From the NCBI GenBank assembly GCA_903935095.1, contig CAIZQH010000021.1:248001-312000 (forward strand): a DNA stretch of 64,000 nucleotides, in the 5' to 3' direction. This document shows, piece after piece, positions 8,466 to 18,537 of this stretch. Numbering within the stretch: position 1 is the first letter of the stretch; each line of letters starts with the position of its first letter. Both the position numbers and the translations under genes were made by a program. The notes beneath the pieces are model-generated. The model was not told where the DNA came from and did not search any database. It saw only the letters and a program-made list of their open reading frames with translations. This DNA comes from an uncultured Flavobacteriales bacterium. Lineage in GTDB: Bacteria > Bacteroidota > Bacteroidia > Flavobacteriales_D > Crocinitomicaceae.

Positions 8466-10253
8466 CTATCTTCCAAAAATCACCTCGTCTGTTAGCTCGC
8501 GTACCATCACATACAATTCTTCTTTGAAGGTTTGTGCGTCATAGGTTCCTTTTTCAATCTGACGTAGTTTGTGTTCCCATTGTCCTGTTAATTCTGGACT
8601 TTTCAGCAATTCACTCTTGATGGTGTCAATGAGGTTCATTCCGGTATTGGTCGCTACGAGGTTCTTCTTTTTCTTTTCGATGTATTTGCGTTTGAAAAGC
8701 GTTTCGATGATGTTCGCACGTGTCGATGGACGTCCGATACCATTTTCCTTCATGATTTCACGCATTTCATCGTTCTCCACTAATTTACCTGCGGATTCCA
8801 TGGCGCGCAATAATGTCGCTTCGGTGTAGTATTTTGGTGGACTCGTTTTTCCTTTATGAATCAAAGGTTCGTGAGGTCCACTTTCGCCTTTTTCAAAAAT
8901 CGGCAGGATTTTATCCTCGCTTTCGCCTTCTTTCTTTTTCACGTCGGATTCCTTGTTTTCTGCTTTGAGATCATCGTAAATCACACGCCAACCTTTGTCC
9001 AGGATTTGCTTTCCAGTGGCTTTGAATTCCAGCGCATCGACTTTTCCAAGAACAGTTGTATTGGAGATTTTACATTCGGGATAAAAAACGGCAATAAATC
9101 GTCTGCAAATCAAATCGTAGACCCGTTGTTCGTCCGGTGTAATTCCAGACGGCGCTACTCCAGTTGGAATAATCGCGTGGTGATCCGTGATTTTTTTATC
9201 GTCAAATATCTGTTTGGACTTTGGAATTGGTTTTCCTTGTAGCGCATCCGTGAAGCGTTTATAGTCACGCAATCCATTCAGGATGTTTGGAATCTTCGGG
9301 TGTAGATCCTCCGATAAATACGTCGTGTCCACACGTGGATAGGTGACTAATTTCTTTTCGTAGAGACTTTGGATTTTCGTCAATGTCTCTTCAGCGCTAT
9401 AGGCATAGTAACGATTTCCGTCTACTTGTAAGGACGTTAAATCATACAAACGTGGATTTCCTTCTTTTCCATCTTTTTGCTCGAAAGAGGTCACTTCAAA
9501 AGGTTTATCTACTAAATACGCCAATCCTTTATCTGCCTTGTCTTTCGTTTTTAATCGATCAATTTGACAGTTAAATTCTGTTTCACGGTAGATGGTTTTC
9601 AGTTCCCAATATTCATCCGTTTTAAAAGCATTGATTTCCTTCTGACGCTGTACGATCATTGCCAATGTGGGTGTTTGAACGCGTCCAACAGACAAGGTCA
9701 TTTTATCGCGACCAAATTTGCGCGTGTAGAGACGTGTTCCATTGATTCCAAGCATCCAATCGCCAATTGCACGTGAATTTCCAGCAGCAAAGAGATTGTC
9801 GAATTCTTTGGAGTCTCGCAATTTGTTGAATCCATCTTTGATCGCTTCTTCGGTTAGGGAAGAAATCCACAAACGTTTCACGGGAACTTTGCATTTCGCT
9901 TTGAGTAAAACCCAACGTTGAATCAACTCTCCTTCTTGTCCTGCATCGCCGCAATTGATGACTTCTTCTGCTTGCGTCATCAAGGTTTCGATGACTTTAA
10001 ATTGACGCTTCGCGCCATCGTCTTCACGTAACTTAATGCCGAATTGACCCGGAATAATCGGTAAATCTTCCAATTTCCAATATTTCCAATTCGGATTATA
10101 ATCCTCTGGATCCTTCAAGGAACACAAATGTCCAAAAACCCAAGTTACGCAATAGCCATTTCCTTCTAGGTAGCCATCTCGACGATTGTTAGCTCCTAGA
10201 ATCTCCGCTAAATCACGGGCAACGCTTGGTTTTTCGGCAATGCAAAGTTTCAT
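8466..10253 (-). CDS. topB: DNA topoisomerase III
   Basis: Type IA topoisomerase that decatenates and relaxes DNA through a covalent 5' tyrosine link. The Toprim domain begins at residue 1 (KLCIAEKPSVA, catalytic Glu7) and continues to GDAGQEGE near residue 101. The active-site tyrosine is in LVTYPRVDTTYL near residue 306. The C-terminal core contains HHAIIPTG and IGRPSTRANII. At 595 residues the protein ends soon after the catalytic core and has no zinc-ribbon tail. It is a single gene with its own promoter; its 3' end faces the REP cluster. Confidence 0.95.
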   Translation of the reverse strand: MKLCIAEKPSVARDLAEILGANNRRDGYLEGNGYCVTWVFGHLCSLKDPEDYNPNWKYWKLEDLPIIPGQFGIKLREDDGAKRQFKVIETLMTQAEEVINCGDAGQEGELIQRWVLLKAKCKVPVKRLWISSLTEEAIKDGFNKLRDSKEFDNLFAAGNSRAIGDWMLGINGTRLYTRKFGRDKMTLSVGRVQTPTLAMIVQRQKEINAFKTDEYWELKTIYRETEFNCQIDRLKTKDKADKGLAYLVDKPFEVTSFEQKDGKEGNPRLYDLTSLQVDGNRYYAYSAEETLTKIQSLYEKKLVTYPRVDTTYLSEDLHPKIPNILNGLRDYKRFTDALQGKPIPKSKQIFDDKKITDHHAIIPTGVAPSGITPDEQRVYDLICRRFIAVFYPECKISNTTVLGKVDALEFKATGKQILDKGWRVIYDDLKAENKESDVKKKEGESEDKILPIFEKGESGPHEPLIHKGKTSPPKYYTEATLLRAMESAGKLVENDEMREIMKENGIGRPSTRANIIETLFKRKYIEKKKKNLVATNTGMNLIDTIKSELLKSPELTGQWEHKLRQIEKGTYDAQTFKEELYVMVRELTDEVIFGR

Positions 10254-10275
10254 TGAAAGGTGAACATATGAATCT

Positions 10276-10308
10276 CAAAAATAGGAAAGAATGTGCCTTT
10301 ATTTACAA
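10276..10308 (-). promoter_or_regulatory. Predicted topB promoter (TTG-N22-TATTTTTG)
   Basis: On the minus strand a TTG (10306-10308) is followed after 22 bases by TATTTTTG (10276-10283), matching both Bacteroidota promoter elements. The topB ATG is 22 bases beyond the -7 box. Confidence 0.5.
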
Positions 10309-10341
10309 GTGGACACCGAGAGTTATGAACGATTTTTACAT

Positions 10342-10373
10342 AAAAAAAGCGGTGATCAACACCGCTTTTTTTT
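10342..10373. terminator. Bidirectional Rho-independent terminator at the dsbD 3' end
   Basis: A-run plus AGCGGTG at 10342-10354 pairs with CACCGCT plus T-run at 10360-10372, loop ATCAA. It has T-runs in both directions; the dsbD TAA stop (10372-10374) begins inside the 3' arm. It insulates dsbD from topB, both on the minus strand. Confidence 0.85.
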
Positions 10374-12411
10374 ATTTTTTGAAGGCGCTCATGCCTTTCA
10401 TCAAGAAGGCTTTGTAGGTTTTAATGTCAGGAGTGTAGCCAATGGCTTCGGTCAGGTCATTTCCTTCACTGTCAACTATGACGTAGAGTGGTTGTTGGAA
10501 ACTTCCATATTTTTCCATTTCTAAGTCTGCCCATTTGTTTCCAACAGTTTTGATGTTTCCGCTTAATTTAGAAACGCGTACTTCGTTTGCTGGCAATGGC
10601 GTGCGGTCGTCGACATACAAGGAAACAATCACAAATTGTTTTTGCAACAGTGGACGAATTTCGTCGTTGGTCCATACAGTTGATTCGGTTTTACGACAGT
10701 TTTGACAAGCATAACCAGTGAAATCCAATAGGATCGGTAAGTTCTTTTTCTTCGCGTATTCTTGTCCAACGGTTAAGTCATGGAACACCAAAATCGAACC
10801 GTCTCCAACTGGATGCATGTCCGCAGCGTACTGCACGGAAATGGAATCCGTTCCAAGTCCAGTTTCTAATCCACCATTTACCCAGCGGAAGTTGTCTTCT
10901 GAATGTGTTCGCGGAGGTGCAATGCCATCAATCAAGGTCAATGGCGCTCCAAACATTCCCGTGAACAAATACACAGAGAACGTCAATGCAACCAATGCAA
11001 ACATAAATCGTGGAACACCTAATTTCTCCACTGGTGAATCATGGGAGAAACGAATTTTTCCTAGAAGGTAAATTCCCATGGTAAGGAATAAAACAAACCA
11101 AATCGCTACGAACCACTCACGTGTCAATAGGTCCCAATGGTACGCTAAATCTACGGAGGATAAGAATTTCAACGCTAACGCTAACTCGGCTAATCCAAGA
11201 ACCACTTTTACGGAATTCAACCATCCACCTGATTGAGGTAAGGAATTCAACCATCCTGGGAAAATCGCGAAGATGGTGAACGGAATCGCTAAGGCTAGGG
11301 AGAATCCGGTCATTCCAATCGCTGGAGTTAAGTAGGATCCAGAAGTAGACGCTTCTACTAATAAAGTTCCAATGATTGGACCTGTACAAGAAAAGGAAAC
11401 CAATCCCAAGGTAAAGGCCATGAAGAAAATACCAATGTAGCCACCACGATCGGCTTGTTTGTCCATTTTATTCACCCATGAATTTGGCAATTGAATTTCA
11501 AAGGCACCTAGGAAAGAGAAAGCGAACAAGACGAAAATACCGAAGAAGATGAGGTTCATCCATAGATTCGTCGATAAATCATTTAAGCCCAATGGACCCA
11601 TTGCTGCGGTGAAAATTAAACCAAATGTTACGTAAATTAAAACGATGGATGTTCCGTAAACCAAGGCTTTGAATATTCCTTCCTTACGTGTTTTGGATTG
11701 TCTCGTGAAGAACGTCACCGTCATTGGAATCATCGGGAACATACACGGAGTAATCAAGGCAACCAGTCCAGCAAGGAAACCAGCGATGAAAATCACCAAA
11801 TTGGAGTCCTTTTCTTTTTTCTTCTTATTATCCTGTTTGATTGGCTCCATCTGCGTTTTGGCTCCACTTGTTGTGTCCCCAGCAGTCGCCACCACTTCAC
11901 TTGTGTCTGCAGTCGTAACGGTTGTGTTTTCATTTGGCGTAAAGCCACTTAGTTTTACTTTTCCTTCGGTATCAAATGGACCAACACATCCATCTGCGTT
12001 GCATAATTGGAAGAAATTAATTTCGAAGTCAAGTGCGAATTCATCCTTTGTCAACACTTCAATTTGTTGCTTGAAAGTCGCTTTCTTTTCGAAATAATAG
12101 GATGTCCCTAAGTCATCCAGGTGTTTAATGGGTTTCCCTAAATCAAAGGGTTTTCCGACAAGCTTGTATTTTGGAGACTTTTTTAAATTGAACTCAGGCA
12201 CTAGTCCTGTTCCATCAGCATCCGCTGGATTGTGTTTCAAAGAGAAAATATGAAATCCTTCAATGATGGTTCCTTTAAAGACAATATTTGCATGCGACTC
12301 ATCAATTTTTTCTACGGAATAATTCCATTTGATGTAATCGTTCATCATTCCTTGTCCATGGACAAATGACAAACTTAAAAGGAAGCTGAAAAAGAAAAAT
12401 AGGTTTTTCAT
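10372..12411 (-). CDS. dsbD: Thiol:disulfide interchange protein DsbD
   Basis: Membrane electron shuttle that passes cytosolic thioredoxin reducing power to periplasmic thiols. A signal peptide (first 19 residues) leads to an N-terminal alpha domain carrying Cys-x4-Cys (QLCNADGCVGPF, near residue 135). After a charged linker, eight membrane helices (about 205-490) contain the two transport cysteines in LITPCMFPMIP and SFSCTGPIIG. The C-terminal thioredoxin-like gamma domain has YACQNCRK (CxxC) near residue 575. At 679 residues it is full length with all six functional cysteines visible. It lies 1 base downstream of a gene for a second alpha-like domain. Confidence 0.93.
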   Translation of the reverse strand: MKNLFFFFSFLLSLSFVHGQGMMNDYIKWNYSVEKIDESHANIVFKGTIIEGFHIFSLKHNPADADGTGLVPEFNLKKSPKYKLVGKPFDLGKPIKHLDDLGTSYYFEKKATFKQQIEVLTKDEFALDFEINFFQLCNADGCVGPFDTEGKVKLSGFTPNENTTVTTADTSEVVATAGDTTSGAKTQMEPIKQDNKKKKEKDSNLVIFIAGFLAGLVALITPCMFPMIPMTVTFFTRQSKTRKEGIFKALVYGTSIVLIYVTFGLIFTAAMGPLGLNDLSTNLWMNLIFFGIFVLFAFSFLGAFEIQLPNSWVNKMDKQADRGGYIGIFFMAFTLGLVSFSCTGPIIGTLLVEASTSGSYLTPAIGMTGFSLALAIPFTIFAIFPGWLNSLPQSGGWLNSVKVVLGLAELALALKFLSSVDLAYHWDLLTREWFVAIWFVLFLTMGIYLLGKIRFSHDSPVEKLGVPRFMFALVALTFSVYLFTGMFGAPLTLIDGIAPPRTHSEDNFRWVNGGLETGLGTDSISVQYAADMHPVGDGSILVFHDLTVGQEYAKKKNLPILLDFTGYACQNCRKTESTVWTNDEIRPLLQKQFVIVSLYVDDRTPLPANEVRVSKLSGNIKTVGNKWADLEMEKYGSFQQPLYVIVDSEGNDLTEAIGYTPDIKTYKAFLMKGMSAFKK

Positions 12412-12412
12412 G

Positions 12413-12850
12413 TTAATTGATTTCTAAGGTAAATGGTACAGAAATAGGAGGGAGGCATTTGGTGTCGTCGCAAATCATGTAGTACATTTCACCTTTTAAG
12501 GTGCCTGGTTTTTTTACATTGATTTGTTGTTCGGCAGCATAGTGCGACTCAAACAAATAAACCGTTGATTCAAAGTTTTTGTCGAAAATTTCGTGAGGAA
12601 CAGTTCCTTCAACGGCAGTACCGACGATTTTATAGTTTTTGGATGGTTCAATCACCATTTTTGTTGGGATTGGACCCGCATTCTCATCCGTTTTTTGTGA
12701 ATATAAATGCCAACCATGTTCAATCTCCCCAGTGGCAATGACCGTACTTGATTTCGCGTTGTACTTGAATGTCCATTTCACATGATTTTGAGCATACATC
12801 ATAGATGTAAAGGACAACAATAGTACTAAAAGGAGGCGTTTCATTTTCAT
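12413..12850 (-). CDS. Stand-alone DsbD alpha-like (N-terminal) domain protein
   Basis: A 145-residue exported protein: signal peptide MKMKRLLLVLLLSFTSMMYA, then a single immunoglobulin-like domain homologous to the N-terminal domain of DsbD, ending with YMICDDTKCLPP. The Cys-x4-Cys pair is the thiol exchange site in that domain family. It directly precedes dsbD (stop and next start separated by 1 base), so the two are co-transcribed. It may act as an extra soluble shuttle accepting electrons from the DsbD membrane part and delivering them to other periplasmic proteins; that role is inferred. An alternative start at the second ATG (12844) is equally possible. Confidence 0.85.
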   Translation of the reverse strand: MKMKRLLLVLLLSFTSMMYAQNHVKWTFKYNAKSSTVIATGEIEHGWHLYSQKTDENAGPIPTKMVIEPSKNYKIVGTAVEGTVPHEIFDKNFESTVYLFESHYAAEQQINVKKPGTLKGEMYYMICDDTKCLPPISVPFTLEIN

Positions 12851-12918
12851 TGAATGATTTCAGAGAATTCGAAATTACGAAACTTTTGGGACATAGCAGA
12901 GCAACATATGTTACCGAA

Positions 12919-13932
12919 TCACCATGCTAGTCGCGCTTGAGCACTTACGGATTGATCTGCTCTAACTCCACTTTCAAATAGGAATTTGCCCGCCATGGCA
13001 ATCATTGCAGCGTTATCTGTACAATAGGAGAATTTTGGAATGGATACTTTCCATCCGTCTTCCATTTTTGAACTCAAACGCTTGCGAAGTTCACTGTTTG
13101 CGGAAACACCGCCGGCAATCACCACGTAGTTTATGCCCGTTTCTTTAACAGCTTTCTCGATTTTATCCATCAAAATACTGACAATACTGTTTTGAATCGA
13201 TGCGCAAAGGTCATTCAAATGTGTTTCTTTGAACTGTTTGTCCAGTTTCACCTGATCGCGAATGGTATATAAAATCGACGTTTTTAATCCACTGAAACTA
13301 AAGTTCAATCCTTCAATGCGTGGTTTGGAAAATTGAAAAGCATTGGTGTTTCCAAGTTGTGCATATTTGTCGATTAATGGTCCGCCTGGATAGGGAAGAT
13401 TGAGCATTTTCGCTGCTTTGTCAAAGGCTTCTCCCGCGGCATCATCAATGGTATTTCCGAGGACTTCCATCTGTAATGGACTGTCCACACGAACAATTTG
13501 CGTGTGTCCGCCAGAAACGGTTAAACAGAGAAAGGGAAAACTCGGTTTCATTTCACTGGCATCATCGATGAAATGTGCCAAAATATGGGCTTTCATGTGG
13601 TGCACGGGAATCAAAGGTTTGTTTGTTGCAAGCGCCAATGCTTTGGCAAAGGATGTCCCGATAGTCAGTGAACCGAGGAGTCCTGGACCTTGAGTAAACG
13701 CAATCGCATCGATGTCTTCTAGCTGAATTCCTGCTTCGGAAAGTGCACTTGAAACAACTGGCACAATGTTTTCTTGATGGGCTCGCGAAGCAAGTTCGGG
13801 AACAACGCCACCAAATTGTTCGTGCACTGCCTGACCAGCGATAATATTAGATAAAATCTTATTTCCACGAAGAACCGCCGCTGAGGTATCGTCACAAGAA
13901 GATTCAATGCCAAGTATAATCGTGCCTTTCAC
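12919..13932 (-). CDS. tsaD: tRNA N6-adenosine threonylcarbamoyltransferase TsaD
   Basis: Transfers threonylcarbamoyl from its AMP ester to A37 of ANN-decoding tRNAs, working with TsaB, TsaE and TsaC. The N-terminus GIESSCDDTSAAVL is the ASKHA nucleotide-binding opening; the metal-binding HHMKAH lies near residue 110, followed by VSGGHTQIV and FSFSGLKTS. Length 337 is standard. The only sensible start is GTG at 13932 (reading MKGTIILGIESS), since no ATG precedes the conserved opening. The gene diverges from tamB, with only 24 bases between the two coding regions; the tamB -7 box fills part of this gap. Confidence 0.95.
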   Translation of the reverse strand: MKGTIILGIESSCDDTSAAVLRGNKILSNIIAGQAVHEQFGGVVPELASRAHQENIVPVVSSALSEAGIQLEDIDAIAFTQGPGLLGSLTIGTSFAKALALATNKPLIPVHHMKAHILAHFIDDASEMKPSFPFLCLTVSGGHTQIVRVDSPLQMEVLGNTIDDAAGEAFDKAAKMLNLPYPGGPLIDKYAQLGNTNAFQFSKPRIEGLNFSFSGLKTSILYTIRDQVKLDKQFKETHLNDLCASIQNSIVSILMDKIEKAVKETGINYVVIAGGVSANSELRKRLSSKMEDGWKVSIPKFSYCTDNAAMIAMAGKFLFESGVRADQSVSAQARLAW

Positions 13933-13946
13933 TGCTAAAAGATTAT

Positions 13947-13954
13947 TAAATTTG
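13947..13954 (+). promoter_or_regulatory. -7 promoter box TAAATTTG for tamB
   Basis: Exact TAnnTTTG match ending 2 bases before the first ATG of tamB (13957). With the box centred at -7, the transcript would begin at about 13957, implying a leaderless mRNA (ATG 13957) or a 6-base leader (ATG 13963). Confidence 0.5.
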
Positions 13955-13956
13955 TA

Positions 13957-16900
13957 ATGCTAATGGCAAAGGTACTTAAATTCTTGGGTCGTATATTCGG
14001 TATTGCAGTGGAATGGCTTTTGCTGTCCGTGTTGCTTCTTGCCTTTATAGTTCGTTTCCCAAGTGTTCAATCTTTTTTAGCTCGACAAGCAACGAGTTTT
14101 CTTTCCTCTGAACTTCATACTACGGTAAAAGTAGATCAACTTGAGATCGTTTTTCTGAATAAAATAGCATTAAAAGGATTGATGATCAAGGATTTGCAAA
14201 AGGACACCTTGATTTCGGTAGATGAGCTCCTAGTGACACTAGATGAACTGAAAATCTTTAAAAATGAATTTGTCCTCGATCAAATTTCATTGAAGAAAGG
14301 AAAGATCAATGTCCAGCGGGATAAAAAATCCGGTTCCTATAATTATGCTTTCCTTCAAGATTATTTCGGGAGTTCAGAAAAATCGACAAGCAAATCGAAA
14401 CCAATAAAACTCGACCTGAATCGCGTTTCTTTGCGCGATTTTCACATCAAATACGATGACAATCGAAAATATACGATGCCATATGGGGTAGATTACGACC
14501 ATTTGGAGTTGAAAAATGTTCAGCTATTGGCAAGTCATTTTAACATTCGTGGAAATGATGTAAGATTTAATTTAGACCGACTGAAATTTAAGGAGCGGGC
14601 GGGAATTCAGATCAATCAACTTTCCGCGCATGTGTCCATTCTTGAAAAAGGATTGCACTTGCGAAATTTCAAGGTGAAAACAGCACGAACGAATATTCAT
14701 TTTCCAAAATTCAATTTTGATTTCAAGGAATGGGGTGCTTTCAATTCGTTTGACGATGAGGTGATTTTCGATGCCTTTCTTGCTCCAAGTACTGTTCACT
14801 TAGCGGACATCAGTTATTTCGCACCAGATTTAAAAGGAATGTCTGATCGAGTAGCACTCTCCGGGATTGTTTCAGAGCGACTTCGAAACCTGACATTGAC
14901 AGATGTGCACCTTAGGTTTGGACGTAGGTCCTACGTAAAGGGAAATCTTGTTCTTCCGGATTTTCGCTTGGGAGATAAAGGAAAACTTAAAGAGTTTGTC
15001 CGATCCGCTTATATTTCTGTTCAGGATTTAGCGCGTTTAAAGATGCCAGAAGGAGTTTCTCCGATTGATTTAGGTTCTACTGTTAACTTATTGGATTTTG
15101 CCAAAATCCTTAACCTTCAAATCAAAGGAAACTTATCTGCTTTTCAACTTCAATTAAAAGAGGCGGAAACAGCCGTAGGAAAAGTTGGATTGAAAAGTCC
15201 AATGCGTTTGGAATTTAAATCGGATGGTGTGGCCTTGAGTCCTGTTCAAGCTGACTCAACGTTTATTCACGTTCAATCCTTAGATCTCGCCAAATTAACC
15301 GATGTTTCTGATTTTGGACTCGCAAATGGCTTCGTGCGTTTTGATGGATTCTTTGCCAATGATGGAGACTATGAGTTGAAGAAGATGTCGGCGGAGTTAA
15401 GTCGTTTAGACTATTTCGGCTATGCGTATACGAATCTTCAGTTGACAGAAGGAGAAATTGTCGAAGAGCAATTTAAATCTACCCTGCAAATTAAAGATCC
15501 AAACTTAGACTTGGACTATTCAGGAACGATTTCATTAAACGACATTCCGCATTACAAAATAGAATTAGCGATTCATTCAAGTGACCTTAAAAAATTAAAT
15601 CTGACGGAAGCAGAAGAATCTCATTTGATTACTACAATGAATGCAACAATCAATGGAACAAGCTTCAATGAATTAACAGGTCTATTAAATGCAAGTAAAC
15701 TTTCCTACGAAGAAGCGGGAAATAAAATGGAGCTGAACAATTCGAACATCATTTTTGATCGTCAAAATAATTCAGATTTTATCAACTTACAAAGTGGAAT
15801 ATTGGGGGCACGTATTCAAGGTAAGATAGATTATAAAACTGTTGTGGATGATTTCCTTCAAAGTTTTTCGATGGTATTTCCATCCCTTTCCGTAACCAAA
15901 GGTCTGAAGGATATTAAACGTGCTCATAGTGACTTTACCTATCAGTTTCAAGTCAATGAAATCAATGATTTCCTAAAGATATTTGTACCTGGACTAAACA
16001 TTTCGAGTGGAACAGTCTTGAGTGGGTCTTTTAAATCCATGGAGGATTTACTTATTGCAAAATTGAAAAGTAAAGAAATACGATTTGACGATTTGCGATT
16101 GAATGAGATTGACATGAATCAATCCATCACCTCTTCTGGACTTAGCGGAAATTTATCCATTTCTGAACTGAATTACGATGATTCGATGTCCTTCAAAGGT
16201 GTGGAGTTTTTGAACGAAGGAAAAAATGGAATCCTAGAATCCTCGCTGATTTGGGACAAACAGTCCAATGATTATTCTTCAATCAAATGGACCACCACCA
16301 TCCTAGAAGATGATCAAATTAATTTTGTTTTACAGCCGTCTTTCTTCTCTATAAATGGATTCAAATGGGAAATTGAAAACGAATCTGACATAACCCTAGC
16401 TAACAACGATTTAAGCATCCAAGATTTTCGTTTATCACGTGGCGGACAATTAATTAAAATAGCTGGATGCCTCACCAAAAACGACCAAGACAAACTACAT
16501 TATCAAGTCACTCAACTGAATTTGGAAGAATTAAGTCACATGTTTGGTACAGAGCAAGTTTTTGGAGGATCCTTCTCTGGTTGGGGTGATGTCTCCAATC
16601 CATACACCAACTTTAACTTTAGTTGTGATGCACGGGTTGAAAATTTATTCATTGACGGAGAAGAAGTTGGCACAGTATCCGTACTAACGGATTGGAACGA
16701 AAAAAGGGAGAGTATTTTCATGCAGGGTGAATTGAAATATCGAGGCATGCGCACCTTCGATTTCAATGGATTGTATGCGGTAAAGAAAAACGAGCTTGAC
16801 CTGAAATTGAAATTTGATCAAACCGACATAAAATTTGCGAATGCCTTCTTAGACCCAGAGGTTGTAAAGGATATTCAAGGTAAAGTTAATGGCAATATTC

Positions 16901-18537
16901 AAGTCAAAGGAAGTCCCGACAAACCCGAATTAAGCGGAAAATTACGACTGTTGAACGGTGGAGCTCAAGTCGAGCTACTTGGGGTAAAATACCGGACAGA
17001 GGGAATCATCGATGTCAAAGAGGAATCCTTTGAAATCACCAATATTCCATTGTACGACGAGGCTGGCAACGTTTCCTACGTCATCGGAACCATCAACCAC
17101 AATAACTTTAGCGATTGGAACTTTGATTTGCAATTCAACATGGAAGATGATATACGTAAAATCAATCCACTGACCAAAAGAAATGCGGCGATTGATCAAT
17201 TTATGGTCTTAAATACCAAGTACAAAGAAGGTGATATTTACTATGGAAAAGCCTTTGCACGAGGAATCGTAAATATTTCCGGTACGGAAAGTAACTTGGA
17301 GGTGTTTGTCGATCTCGAGACAAAGAAAAATACAGAAATCATCTTTCCGATGTATGGGGCCTCCGAAATCGAACAAGACGAAGACTTCATCCATTTTATA
17401 AACAAATCGAACCTTCAACAACAGTTAGAGCAAAATATGGATTTTACGGGAATAGATTTGGATTTGAATTTCAAAATCACCCAAGATGCTCAAATGAAGT
17501 TGATTTTTAACGAGCAAATCGATGACGAGATTATCGCAAGAGGAAATGGAGAAATGAACATCAAATTGGATCAGTTAGATCAATTGACCATGACAGGGAA
17601 ATATAGCATTGCTTCAGGCAGTAAGTACAACTTTGCAATGGGATCAATTAAGCAATTGTTCATGATTGAAAGCGGCTCTGTTATAGAATGGACTGGTGAC
17701 CCATATGATGCATTGATTGATGTAAACACGGTGGCTACTAAAAAAGCGTCCATCTTGGAATTAAGCCCGGAATTGGCCGATAAATCATTGGTGAATCAAG
17801 ACATATATTGCTACCTGCGTTTAACAGACAAATTGCTTTCTCCTCAAATCTCTTTTGACATTAAGGCTCCGCGAGCTCCAGAAACAGGAAGAGCGTTGAT
17901 CGACCGAGTACTGGCCGATTCAGATGAGAAAAATCGCCAGTTTTTCTCTTTGCTGTTGGTGAGTAAATTCCAGCCATTAAAAGGAAATATTTCAGCTGGT
18001 GGTTCAGCGGCACTTGACTTAATCGAATCACAAATTAATGCAGCATTGAGCAACCTCTCCGAAAATTACAAATTAAATCTAGATGTAGGTTCTGATGTAA
18101 CACAAGGAGAAACGAGTGTCGCCATCGGAATGAATAAAGGAATTTTGAATGATCGCTTGGTCATTTCCGGAAGTTTTGGTGTGGAGAATCGCTCTTCTAC
18201 TAGTGAATTAAATGGGGTAAAAAATGTTCAAAACTCCGTTATTGGTGATGTTTCTGTTGAGTACAAAATCAAAGATAATTTTCGTGTTCGTGCGTTCAAC
18301 CAGTCAAATAATGCGACAGTTAAACAAAATGCGGGACCTTTCACACAGGGTATTGGAATCTCTTATCGCGAAGAATTTAATCGTTGGGATGAATTGCAAT
18401 TTATTCAAAAAGCACTTGTTTTACTTGGTAAAAACAATACTCACATACCAAAAGATCAAAGAAAACGTCAAGCAGTAACCGTTCCGGGTGAAACGATTAC
18501 ACCAGAATCAGAAGATAAAACAAAAGAAAAAATATGA
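13957..18537 (+). CDS. tamB: TamB-like translocation/assembly module protein (AsmA/DUF490 family)
   Basis: A 1526-residue inner-membrane-anchored protein that in this family spans the periplasm and helps lipid transport or barrel-protein assembly. One N-terminal membrane helix (about residues 7-30) is followed by more than 1000 residues of repetitive beta strands, forming the hydrophobic groove typical of AsmA/TamB bridge proteins. The C-terminal DUF490/TamB domain covers about 1080-1490 (GKYSIASGSKYNF; RVLADSDEKNRQFFSLLL), and the end is charged. The pairing with divergent tsaD recurs in Bacteroidota. Its last 4 bases overlap the next gene (ATGA). The start could be ATG 13957 or 13963. Confidence 0.9.
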   Translation: MLMAKVLKFLGRIFGIAVEWLLLSVLLLAFIVRFPSVQSFLARQATSFLSSELHTTVKVDQLEIVFLNKIALKGLMIKDLQKDTLISVDELLVTLDELKIFKNEFVLDQISLKKGKINVQRDKKSGSYNYAFLQDYFGSSEKSTSKSKPIKLDLNRVSLRDFHIKYDDNRKYTMPYGVDYDHLELKNVQLLASHFNIRGNDVRFNLDRLKFKERAGIQINQLSAHVSILEKGLHLRNFKVKTARTNIHFPKFNFDFKEWGAFNSFDDEVIFDAFLAPSTVHLADISYFAPDLKGMSDRVALSGIVSERLRNLTLTDVHLRFGRRSYVKGNLVLPDFRLGDKGKLKEFVRSAYISVQDLARLKMPEGVSPIDLGSTVNLLDFAKILNLQIKGNLSAFQLQLKEAETAVGKVGLKSPMRLEFKSDGVALSPVQADSTFIHVQSLDLAKLTDVSDFGLANGFVRFDGFFANDGDYELKKMSAELSRLDYFGYAYTNLQLTEGEIVEEQFKSTLQIKDPNLDLDYSGTISLNDIPHYKIELAIHSSDLKKLNLTEAEESHLITTMNATINGTSFNELTGLLNASKLSYEEAGNKMELNNSNIIFDRQNNSDFINLQSGILGARIQGKIDYKTVVDDFLQSFSMVFPSLSVTKGLKDIKRAHSDFTYQFQVNEINDFLKIFVPGLNISSGTVLSGSFKSMEDLLIAKLKSKEIRFDDLRLNEIDMNQSITSSGLSGNLSISELNYDDSMSFKGVEFLNEGKNGILESSLIWDKQSNDYSSIKWTTTILEDDQINFVLQPSFFSINGFKWEIENESDITLANNDLSIQDFRLSRGGQLIKIAGCLTKNDQDKLHYQVTQLNLEELSHMFGTEQVFGGSFSGWGDVSNPYTNFNFSCDARVENLFIDGEEVGTVSVLTDWNEKRESIFMQGELKYRGMRTFDFNGLYAVKKNELDLKLKFDQTDIKFANAFLDPEVVKDIQGKVNGNIQVKGSPDKPELSGKLRLLNGGAQVELLGVKYRTEGIIDVKEESFEITNIPLYDEAGNVSYVIGTINHNNFSDWNFDLQFNMEDDIRKINPLTKRNAAIDQFMVLNTKYKEGDIYYGKAFARGIVNISGTESNLEVFVDLETKKNTEIIFPMYGASEIEQDEDFIHFINKSNLQQQLEQNMDFTGIDLDLNFKITQDAQMKLIFNEQIDDEIIARGNGEMNIKLDQLDQLTMTGKYSIASGSKYNFAMGSIKQLFMIESGSVIEWTGDPYDALIDVNTVATKKASILELSPELADKSLVNQDIYCYLRLTDKLLSPQISFDIKAPRAPETGRALIDRVLADSDEKNRQFFSLLLVSKFQPLKGNISAGGSAALDLIESQINAALSNLSENYKLNLDVGSDVTQGETSVAIGMNKGILNDRLVISGSFGVENRSSTSELNGVKNVQNSVIGDVSVEYKIKDNFRVRAFNQSNNATVKQNAGPFTQGIGISYREEFNRWDELQFIQKALVLLGKNNTHIPKDQRKRQAVTVPGETITPESEDKTKEKI

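Noticed and set aside
10226..10524. Plus-strand frames across the topB-dsbD gap
   Set aside because: They cross the terminator and the coding ends of dsbD and topB and read as antisense shadows.
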